A stretch of 47,987 bases of DNA from Spirosoma endophyticum. Lineage in GTDB: Bacteria; Bacteroidota; Bacteroidia; Cytophagales; Spirosomataceae. Below the pieces are notes generated by a model, which made no database searches, was not told where the DNA came from, and worked only from the letters and a program-made list of their open reading frames with translations. A program made the translations under genes and the position numbers. Position 1 is the first letter of the stretch. Each line of letters opens with the position of its first letter. Below are positions 40,811 to 47,987 of this stretch, piece by piece. The stretch spans positions 1 to 47,987 of the forward strand of contig NZ_FOLQ01000031.1 of assembly GCF_900112365.1 (NCBI RefSeq). Reading direction: 5' to 3'.

Positions 40811-41302
40811 TCAGTAATTGTCAGTGTCGAGGGTCAATTCACCCTCCAGGGTTAGACCGTCGGCCGACCAACGCAGATCGCCTGCGCTGAGTGCCTGAAT
40901 AATCGTTTTCGATATAAGCTGCAGTAGTTCATTGGCTACCTTCAATTTAGGATCTTCCTGCCAGGTACGTGTTGTTTTAGGGCCACCGCCCCCTACAATT
41001 ACGGCCACCCGACCATTTCGGATGCAGTATAGCCGCAATTTCTTATTCTCTGCGTCGTATAAAGCTTCAACGCCATCGCCAGGCTTGCCTTCGTTGGGTT
41101 TGAAAAACGTTTCTCTGGCTCCCGTATTGTGCCCGATCTGCTGTAGCCGCAAAAGCAACTCGCGAACCTGATCACGATAATCAGCTACGTTCTCCGCTAC
41201 AAACTTTTCCAGCAACGTTTCAATTTCGTCTTCGATACGTACCGAGTAAATAACGGCTTTCTGACCAGAAAGGCTATCATTTTTAATAAGCTCAAAATTC
41301 AC
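40811..41302 (-). CDS. higB: HigB/RelE-like toxin of the TAC module
   Basis: The 163-residue protein starts at a GTG (41302). It carries the RelE/HigB-type core: IYSVRIEDEIETLLEKFVAE, the strands EALYDAENKKLRLYCIRNGR, and VAVIVGGGGPKTTRTWQ with conserved basic residues likely to contact mRNA. HigB toxins cut mRNA on the ribosome. Order toxin-antitoxin-chaperone is as in other TAC operons. It lies in the middle of the BREX-type gene row but is divergent from the 619-aa gene. Toxin activity is inferred from family and context. Confidence 0.82.
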   Translation of the reverse strand: MNFELIKNDSLSGQKAVIYSVRIEDEIETLLEKFVAENVADYRDQVRELLLRLQQIGHNTGARETFFKPNEGKPGDGVEALYDAENKKLRLYCIRNGRVAVIVGGGGPKTTRTWQEDPKLKVANELLQLISKTIIQALSAGDLRWSADGLTLEGELTLDTDNY

Positions 41303-41701
41303 TTACAGCTAAATTTTAGACAAATATAATGCCAAATTGTTTAAAATAATTTAGTTATGAGTGAATTTAGTGAACGGTAAGCCACTCATAAAGAAAGCAT
41401 ACTACTGGTTTTACTCATCTTCTGCATGCTCACCTGCTTTCCAGTCAAACCCTTCCCGGAGACGAAGGCAGTGGGCTATGCTGCAGCGTTTCTAATTGTC
41501 TCTTGTATTGGCTTAAAACCTCATTTTGTTTTCGAAGGCTGAGAAAGTTACGTTATCTAAAAATTCACATACTCGCTAGTATCATCCCATTGCAACCGTT
41601 TAATAATTTCATCCCTAAGCCAATGAGTAAATAGCTGTAAACCAGATATTTTAGGTTGCATATATAAAATATATCTATCCACTCTTCTGATTAACTAAAT
41701 A
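41303..41701. other. Intergenic region between the TAC operon and the 619-aa gene (399 bp)
   Basis: It should contain divergent promoters. An AT-rich box (TATATAAAATATAT, about 41660-41673) lies 30 bp before the plus-strand gene. The only open frame with some coding look is a 34-codon minus-strand frame at 41557-41661. Confidence 0.5.
41557..41661 (-). CDS. Very short open frame, possible gene remnant (34 aa)
   Basis: The frame runs from an ATG at 41661 to a TAG at 41559-41557 and reads MQPKISGLQLFTHWLRDEII, then KRLQWDDTSEYVNF. The amino-acid make-up is protein-like rather than random, with Trp, Asp and Glu in a helical pattern. It could be a small gene or the end of a lost one. No family recognised. 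Confidence 0.25.
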   Translation of the reverse strand: MQPKISGLQLFTHWLRDEIIKRLQWDDTSEYVNF

Positions 41702-43561
41702 ATGGCGTCTACTCAATCTCGCATTGATGTTCAGCGTAATGCTGAAAACTCCTCTGTAAAACAATTTCTTCAAGATCAGCTTGGCCTGCTTTTCACTATT
41801 GTTGGGGGCATTCCTATCTTCTATGAATATTTTGGCTTGATTGATAAGCCAAGTACAGTATCCGAATCGGCTTTACGTGCTATCAGCCTTACTTCACTAT
41901 TGATAAGTAGTATGCTGATTCTGTTCATTTATGGCGAACGACGGCATTTAATCAAAGATCGCAGAATGTATTCGGTGGTGCTCGGTGTACTATTAATGGC
42001 TGCAGGTCTGGTGCTGCTGGCCGGTTACGTATACAAACCCACAACAGAATCGCTGCTGTTTGAGTATCGCTCTGCTAACAAGTATCATGTATACATGTAT
42101 GGACCGTCAGAAAAAGCTGATGAACCCCTGAATCGAGTAGGAATTGATCAACCAATTGCGGTTACACTCGTTTCATATATTACTAGTCTCTCATTTGCTT
42201 TTATCTGGATATTAGCTATCCTTTACTTAATATATGAAATAAATTATCGAATTCAGAAGGCCAACCAGAATGCTCTCAGGCAGACAAATGGCACTTTTAA
42301 TGTAGGAGTTAATCCAGTTTCAGTTTCCAGAAAGCTGTTAAGCTTGGTACCTACTATCCTAATTTTCATTTTTATTTCTTCACTAATTGCCTATCCAATA
42401 ATTAAGCTTAGCACAGAACATACTAGGCTTATTATTAGTGTGCGAATGCTTAATATAATACGTACTGGTGCATACATATTCTATTATCCTTTATTGGTAA
42501 TGGGAATTGTATTAATGGCAACTGTAGTCTTTAACTCGTTTGAGAATCGGCGCAATTTTTATCAAAATATTAATGAATTAAGTGAACCATTCTACAATGA
42601 AATTGAGCGAATGACATTTAGCTTAAACCAATTCGAAAATTGGTTTAACCGATTGGAATTAATATATAGAGAAGATAATCTACTTAAGCCAAGCGAATCT
42701 ACTAATCAATCTACTGATGAAATAGCGAAAGCTACAATTCGTGAAGAACAACGTCAGTTTTTCTGGCGCGTTATGCATGCTAAAGCCCATTATTATCGTC
42801 AACGAATAGAAGAATTCGCCGTATCCGAAAATCGAATTTTATCCGCATCAGGAGGATTAATTGATGAGATATTTGAATACGTACCAAGCGGCAGAAACAT
42901 ATTGAAGGAATTCAAGGCCGTTAGTTCCGGAGATATTAAGTTCTGGCAGAAACGTGGTGAAGAATACTTGCGCTGGAATATAGACATGATAAAACAAGGG
43001 GTACAGGTGACACGAATATTTCTCATAAACCGTAGCCCTGAGTATTTTACAGGAAAAGATCCTGAAGAATCAAAAGCAAATTATGGAGTATTATTTAGCC
43101 AAATAATTCAGGGGTTTAGAACATACATATGTTACGAAGAAGATTTTATTGCCAATGATGGAACACAGTTCGGATTAAATCGAAATGATTTTGGTGTGTA
43201 TCCAGATTTTGCTGTTTCATTCTTCGCAAAACCGCTTCGTGTGGGTGGTCGAAGTCTTTTAATGGTCTTTGACCCTGATATTATTCAGGATTATACGAAT
43301 CTATTTAATGAAATGCTCTCAAAAATTGAAAACAAAGAATGTTTCAGTCTAGATAAAGAAATTTTAAAAATAGATGGAGATGTCCAAATGCTTAAAGAAA
43401 CTAGTAATGTTCTTCGGCGTATAGATGCTATGGAGACATTTTTGCTTAATACGTACTTCACGAAATTTGGCTCACCAACAGAAGGAGTAATTAAGGATCG
43501 GGAAGATCGCATTAAAGTAGCAGCAGCCAGAGTGCGAGAAATAGTAAATAAATCAAAGTAG
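41702..43561 (+). CDS. Large membrane protein, 619 aa, within the BREX-type island
   Basis: No family recognised. Six hydrophobic helices are visible: about 26-45 (GLLFTIVGGIPIFYEYFGLI), 60-80, 92-112, 155-180, 215-235 and 250-280. They are followed by a cytoplasmic-looking domain of about 330 residues that is helical at first (YNEIERMTFSLNQFENWFNR) and then mixed, with YEEDFIANDGTQFG and YPDFAVSFFAKPLRVGG. It is the only plus-strand gene in the BREX-type island and is AT-rich, so it was probably inserted. A strong bidirectional terminator follows. Membrane-anchored defence effectors have similar layouts, but no catalytic motif was recognised. Confidence 0.72.
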   Translation: MASTQSRIDVQRNAENSSVKQFLQDQLGLLFTIVGGIPIFYEYFGLIDKPSTVSESALRAISLTSLLISSMLILFIYGERRHLIKDRRMYSVVLGVLLMAAGLVLLAGYVYKPTTESLLFEYRSANKYHVYMYGPSEKADEPLNRVGIDQPIAVTLVSYITSLSFAFIWILAILYLIYEINYRIQKANQNALRQTNGTFNVGVNPVSVSRKLLSLVPTILIFIFISSLIAYPIIKLSTEHTRLIISVRMLNIIRTGAYIFYYPLLVMGIVLMATVVFNSFENRRNFYQNINELSEPFYNEIERMTFSLNQFENWFNRLELIYREDNLLKPSESTNQSTDEIAKATIREEQRQFFWRVMHAKAHYYRQRIEEFAVSENRILSASGGLIDEIFEYVPSGRNILKEFKAVSSGDIKFWQKRGEEYLRWNIDMIKQGVQVTRIFLINRSPEYFTGKDPEESKANYGVLFSQIIQGFRTYICYEEDFIANDGTQFGLNRNDFGVYPDFAVSFFAKPLRVGGRSLLMVFDPDIIQDYTNLFNEMLSKIENKECFSLDKEILKIDGDVQMLKETSNVLRRIDAMETFLLNTYFTKFGSPTEGVIKDREDRIKVAAARVREIVNKSK

Positions 43562-43592
43562 CAAAACTATATTAGCTTTGCTACTTTGATTT
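43550..43592. terminator. Bidirectional terminator between the 619-aa gene and pglX
   Basis: Arms 43550-43565 and 43577-43592 form a perfect 16-bp stem (core AATCAAAGTAGCAAA) with an 11-bp loop. The plus-strand stop TAG lies inside the left arm, and the pglX stop lies just to the right at 43593. A-rich and T-rich flanks fit termination in both directions. Confidence 0.85.
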
Positions 43593-44876
43593 TCACTCTT
43601 CCTCCCCGCTCCCCGCTTTTTCTGTTAATCCTTTTACAGGGGCCAGAGCCGAGCCGAAACGATTATAATTGACCAGTACGCCGTCGTCCAGATCCATAGC
43701 AATAGGGTTGGTAGCGAGGGGATAAATTACCTCGCGTTCGTATTGGGCAAGTTCGCCCAATACTTTATCCAGTCGATCGATTTCCTTTTGGGCGCGGGTT
43801 TTCTCACCGGCAGTGGCCAGGGCGCTCTGGCTAAGGGTTTGCTGCTGCTCACGCCGGTTGCGTAGCTTATCCTGATACTCGCGCAGGTAGCCGTTGAGCA
43901 GCCGCGCTACGGTGTCTGGGGTATAGCGGTGCAGGTAGATGAGTGCGCTGAACGAGCCTTTGGGCGACCGGAACAGCCAGTAGATGGGCCGACGCCGGTA
44001 ACGCCGAATGTGGTCGTCGTAGAAATAGCGGACGAAGTATTTACGCAGATCCATGCCCAGACATTCTTCTACGAACATCAGGTTCTGGTTAAATGACCGG
44101 TCCGACGCTTCGGCATCCCCGAATGAGGCCCGCAAAAATGCCCTAAACCGGGACACGATATCATCGGCGAACCAATCTTCATCCAGGATAGGAATAATGT
44201 TGTCAGCATCTGGTTGAAATGCGTTTTCGTCTGCCAAGATTCCGTTTGCCTCTATTTCGCTTTGGTAATCGGCCAGGGTTTGGCCCTGACTGGCGAGTAC
44301 TAAACCCGGCTTGCTGAGGCTGTAGCGACCAAACATGCAGCCGACGGCATACGACACAAACTGCGCCATAATCTCGCGCCGATCAAACTGGAGATCAACC
44401 ACCCCCTCTCCTTGTTTTAAGGAGAGGGGCCGGGGGTGAGGTTTGGCTTCCTGCCCCAGAATGGTAATATCATCCGGCGCTACATCGGGTGTTAGCTCGT
44501 CCTGAAGGCCGTAGAGATCAATGAAAATGCGGTTGAGTTCTTCTTCGTTCTGGTGAAGCTGACTGAATTTTTCCTGCCAGTACGTTTCGTAGGCCGTTAC
44601 GGCGTTGGCAAGCAAATTATCCGGCGTGGATTCGCCCGTGCGGTGACAGAGCAACTCATTCGTTTGAAAATCCCACGACGTTTCGCGGGCATCCCAATCT
44701 TCGCGGGAAATGTTGATGCAGGAATCTACTAAAAATAATACCTTCTCTTTTTTACCAATCTTAAATGGTATTTCATTAACAGTATTAGGCAAGTAATTTA
44801 ATGTTGGAGATAACTCCTCCAAAAATTTAACTCTGACAGATGAATTTAAAAAACCAGTGCAATATTTTAGTAACAA
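43593..44876 (-). pseudogene. pglX: pglX, C-terminal part (frameshifted from the N-terminal part)
   Basis: This part holds the PglX specificity and C-terminal region: VGCMFGRYSLSKPGLVLASQ, RKYFVRYFYDDHIRRYRRRP, IYWLFRSPKGSFSALIYLHR and a coiled coil to the end. The frame is open upstream of the first possible start (44876) to about 45070, reading WYGNYDFVINWENNGEQIKN and SSAYFKPVAIWSRINSGLFS, which are conserved PglX residues. The N-terminal part ends in another frame at an A6 run near 45085-45090; one additional A would join them. A palindromic repeat inserted in frame encodes PHPRPLSLKQGEG at about residue 145. PglX methylates host DNA at N6-adenine in BREX. Confidence 0.85.
44402..44441. 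repeat. Short palindromic repeat element inserted in the pglX coding sequence
   Basis: CCCCTCTCCTT (44403-44413), loop GTTTT and AAGGAGAGGGG (44419-44429) form a perfect 11-bp stem, followed by CCGGGGGTGAGG. The matching protein segment (HPRPLSLKQGEG) is the well-known translation of a dispersed GC-rich repeat found in many environmental bacteria. It is inserted without breaking the frame. Confidence 0.75.
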
Positions 44877-45058
44877 GGAGTCAGGATTAGCAATGAAACA
44901 ACAGGCATCATTATGTACAGCTTTTACTTCTGAATATCTTATTGAGAAAAGGCCACTATTTATTCGCGACCAAATAGCGACAGGCTTAAAGTATGCGCTT
45001 GAATTTCTAATAACTGATCCTTGGGCATTCTTTATTTGCTCGCCGTTATTTTCCCAGT

Positions 45059-46522
45059 TTATAACAAAGTCGTAATTTCCATACCATTTTTTAGCTTCTC
45101 CACCTTATGACATGGAGCCCACTTTTTTACTTTAAAATCATGACCTGATGCGGCAGAGGTATTTATTTTTGAATAACTAACTTCATTCCATGATCTCAAA
45201 AATTCGTTATTATTACCTGTTTGCATTCCTACCGAACTCTGTAAATGCTCTTTCAAGGAATCCTCATCAATAAATATATTTAGTACTCTGTCACTCAACC
45301 AATAACCAATCACCTCTCCAGGAATCTTCTCAAAATTATCTTGTCGGGCATGGTAGGTCAACGCTGCGTTCGTAACGTTGGCGGCTTTTTCGGTAGTATT
45401 TTTCAAATCAACTAAACGAACATAGTGTCCGGCGGGTGGTTCAGCATATGTTTGGTTTTGGAATGTAAAAGCCGCGTTTTGCACCACTTCGCCCCCAATT
45501 TCGGGAAACGTGCGCGGGCCGAGGTGTAATAACGTATCAATCAGTATGGTATCAATAAGCTTTTTCCGCAGGTCTTCATAACTGCCCAAGAACATCCAGC
45601 TATGCTGATTAATCATGCTGAGGTAGCCGCTTGGTTGGCACAAGGACAACCCTCTTTCCATAAAACAAGCCATCAGGTCGGCTTTAGAATCAGGATAATA
45701 CTTTTTCACAAACGTCGATAAGGTAGCATTCATGGCTCCTCCGCCCATATACGGCGGGTTTGCTACTACGCACGTACGCTTGTACGCCAGTAGCATGAGG
45801 TGTTCTAGGGCTTTCGATAAATCTTCGGCAAGCGGTTTGCGGAAAAGGTCGCTGCTCTGTCTGGCGTAGGTGTTGAGCGTATCGGCGGCTTGCTGCAATG
45901 TAGCGTCACCCGTTTCAGGCCGGATGAGTGCACCGAGGTTATCGGCCTGAGTCATCAGCGTCAGGTCGGCGCGGAGGGTGTCGGTTAGTGCTACGTCCGC
46001 ATCGGCCAGTACGGGTTGCCAGTCGGCGGGGGTGGTGTGTTCGAGTTTGTGCAGGGCTACTACACGCGGTTGTACATTCCGTCGGAAGAAACGGCGGTCG
46101 TACTGCCGGGCTTTCATGGTTAGTGTAAAGCTGGCTAACTGGGCCGCCCGCTCGTCGATGTCGAAGCCCATCAGGTTGTGTTGCAGAATCAGGCTCGGAA
46201 TATCAGTGCGGCTGTAGCCTTCTTCTTCGTAAATATGGGCCAGCAACTCAAACGCATACACCAGAATGTGGCCGCTACCCGCTGCCGGATCAAGCAGGGT
46301 CAATTCCTGCGGGCTGGTTAGTTTCAGGTACGTATCGGTGGTTTCAGACGGACTTTCGAGGTAATACGGCATCAGGGCTTTCAGGCCAGAGCCGGGTTTG
46401 TTGCGTAGCCAGAGTTTGCCCAGCGTGTTCTGCACCATGTATTCCACCCCTTCAGACTGGATGTAAACAGCTAAGCAACGCCTGTTTGTTGAGTAGTTAG
46501 TTTCAAAGAAAGTACTTAACAA
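45059..46522 (-). pseudogene. pglX: pglX, N-terminally truncated methyltransferase part
   Basis: The open part has the N6-adenine methyltransferase motifs: DPAAGSGH at residues 78-85 (motif I, SAM binding) and VANPPYMGGGAMN (motif IV, NPPY) near residue 255, with the conserved IDERAAQLASFTLTMKARQY and INQHSWMFLGSYEDLRKK. Homology to PglX begins only near residue 22-26 (EGVEYMVQNTLGKLWL); the first 20 residues look unrelated, and the usual 300-plus residue N-terminus is gone, so a deletion or insertion junction lies near 46455. The frame ends early at 45059 because of an A6 run. The methyltransferase motifs are intact, but the gene is disrupted at both ends. Confidence 0.85.
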
Positions 46523-47195
46523 AGCTACTCTTTTTACGCTCAGATCAGCCTTTCTAGCTTCGGGAATGAGTTGGGTTTATCCAGTCGTAGATTTGCTTTT
46601 GGACTACCTGTTGTCTAATTTGGGTACGAGCGGTTTTCTACGAACAGCACGAGATCCCGGGTACGCATCATCAGGCTATAACTGCTAAAATCTTAATCAT
46701 AAGGCTTTTATATATTTTATATGATTTTATCTTTACAAGCTAGGTATACTTATTTCTTAGTCTATTCCCATAACACTTTAAAAAATGACTTATCTTGAAA
46801 TCGTACAATTAAATGCCAACCATTTTTATTTTCTGACCTACCTAATTTACTGTGAACTAGGTACTTGAACAGTATTTAAGCATACAAAAAAAATCGTTCA
46901 CGAAAACCTCCGGTTGATTTTAAGACAAGACACTTTCAGGATAAAGAGAAATGGTTGCCTGGTAGTCAACCACACAGTGTATGACAGAGCTCAAGACCGG
47001 TTACACCAAATAACGACCGAATACTAAGTTGCTTCCTCTCCGCCTTTTTTCTTCACTTATCTTCAGTACGTAAAACGGCAGGTGTAGCTACCGGCTGCTT
47101 CAGAATCAGGCCATGACGAAAGCTACAACGTAATGGGAATGACTTGAAAAGGCAGATTCCGTATGCAGTGTATAAACGGCTAAACAGGCAAGTAA
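46523..47195. other. Non-coding region right of the truncated pglX (673 bp)
   Basis: No gene with coding character was seen. Minus-strand pieces near 46560-46660 (for example RTQIRQQVVQKQIYDWIN) look faintly protein-like but are cut by stops and are probably relics. The right part contains AT-rich sequence and the leader of the gene at 47196. The missing BREX genes brxA, brxB and brxC are not here. Confidence 0.55.
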
Positions 47196-47987
47196 ATGGC
47201 TTTACAATCGCCCCTCTGGAAGGCAAATGTTCGCTTACAACAGGCCGCCGAAAATAGGAAGCCTATGCGAGTACTGGAACCTGATCGTACAGCCGTATTT
47301 CTCCTCCAAACAGCCATCGTGAACACGGGTATAGCCAATATCACGGTTGATGGAGGATATGGACAGGAAACCGCCAGAGCCGTTCGTGCCATCGAGACGC
47401 GTTTCAATCTGGATCGTGATGAAGGGATAGCCGCTCGACAGTCGCTCGGTGTACTTGATATCCTGCTACAAGGGGGGCTATTGGGAAAAGATCTGGCGCA
47501 GACAGATGTAGCGCTGGCCACCCGAAAAGTCACGGCAGCGCTCAACGCATTGACGGTATTACGGGCAAGCCCTCAACGTGTAAATCCAGTGAATAACCTC
47601 ACAATTGATGCCTTGAGAACCCATTTCAGGCTTACCCAAACCACCTCGACGATTGGTGTCTCCCGGCCATTTACGACGACTGATCTAGAAACGATTATTG
47701 AGCGTTACACTCAATTGATCCGCTTGTATGCGGCCAGCGAGACTCGTTTTCGCACGGGTGCGCCGATCAACGGCATCTTCACGGCAGCCGAAGCCCCCAT
47801 CAATGGCCCAATTACCTTTGGGCCTGCCTTTACCAATGTCAATTCTAATTTTGGACCGTTCATTGGAGAAAATTCACGGGCGGCCGTTTTGATTCACGAG
47901 GGCGTACACGTATTTGATCGGATTTCTGGCCGGAGTGATACGCATATTTCGGAGTTCGAAGCCGCCTATAACAGGCAATCCGCCGAC
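47196..47987 (+). CDS. Peptidoglycan-binding-like protein with HExxH zincin motif (runs off the window)
   Basis: The frame is open from an ATG at 47196 to the window end (264 codons), in a frame distinct from the minus-strand open frame over the same bases. Residues about 30-75 resemble a peptidoglycan-binding domain (VFLLQTAIVNTGIANITVDG, GYGQETARAVRAIETRFNL). Residues 232-241 read LIHEGVHVFD, a HExxH zinc-metallopeptidase motif (HEGVH, 234-238), with a possible third ligand in SEFEAAYNRQ (Glu253 or Glu255). Such combinations occur in secreted or contractile-injection-associated proteins. No signal peptide is seen. The stop is beyond the window. Confidence 0.78.
   Translation, partial: MALQSPLWKANVRLQQAAENRKPMRVLEPDRTAVFLLQTAIVNTGIANITVDGGYGQETARAVRAIETRFNLDRDEGIAARQSLGVLDILLQGGLLGKDLAQTDVALATRKVTAALNALTVLRASPQRVNPVNNLTIDALRTHFRLTQTTSTIGVSRPFTTTDLETIIERYTQLIRLYAASETRFRTGAPINGIFTAAEAPINGPITFGPAFTNVNSNFGPFIGENSRAAVLIHEGVHVFDRISGRSDTHISEFEAAYNRQSAD

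Noticed and set aside
1..47987. CRISPR array
   Set aside because: No regularly spaced repeats of 20-40 bp were seen; the direct repeats found are short pairs next to integrase or promoter regions.

Overview
The window looks like a chromosomal accessory region of a Bacteroidota bacterium, most likely Cytophagales (Spirosoma-like). This is inferred from Bacteroidota-type integrases, a Bacteroidota-style CHC2/TOPRIM plus DUF6371 replication set, A-rich translation starts with few Shine-Dalgarno sites, and -7 boxes near TAnnTTTG. No rRNA, complete tRNA or core housekeeping gene was found. Most of the window is stacked mobile and defence DNA.

Left flank (1-3,970): a partial IS630-type transposase, two small membrane proteins meeting tail to tail, an IS1-type InsA relic, a decayed umuC (Y-family polymerase) relic, and an unrecognised 279-residue protein.

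Recombinase / radical SAM / AbiE island (3,971-11,211): a serine recombinase reads in frame into a 67-residue Met-initiated tail that resembles a RiPP precursor. The tail overlaps a radical SAM/SPASM maturase gene. Then come a one-TM protein, a type IV toxin-antitoxin pair (AbiEi/AbiEii) behind a perfect 40-bp palindrome, a paralogue of the TM protein, and a P4-type integrase. The segment ends at a 3' fragment of tRNA-Val(GAC).

Mobilizable island (11,212-27,413): excisionase-like HTH, CHC2/TOPRIM primase-like protein, ArdC antirestriction protein, a two-TIR protein, MobF relaxase, a candidate oriT, a membrane protein and a VirD4-type coupling protein. AT-rich cargo follows, including an ECF sigma factor / two small proteins / patatin phospholipase operon that may be an uncharacterised defence module. 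It ends with a Bacteroidota tyrosine recombinase and a 3' fragment of tRNA-Val(TAC). Pairs of short direct repeats (11-12 bp period, four different motifs) mark integrase arm sites at these boundaries.

Replication module (27,459-31,457): a frameshifted DUF6371/primase-like gene, a RepA-like RecA-fold helicase flanked by two long perfect hairpins, an HTH protein and an unknown protein.

BREX-type island (31,925-46,522, mostly minus strand): brxL with a detached MIT_C-like domain, pglZ broken by two in-frame amber codons, and a pglX with a homopolymer frameshift and a lost N-terminus. Between pglZ and pglX sits cargo: a membrane protein, an exported coiled-coil/beta-rich protein, a papain-like peptidase, a toxin-antitoxin-SecB chaperone (TAC) module and a 619-residue membrane protein. 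brxA, brxB and brxC are absent, so this is probably a decaying BREX used as a cargo site. The right edge holds the start of a peptidoglycan-binding/zincin-like protein.
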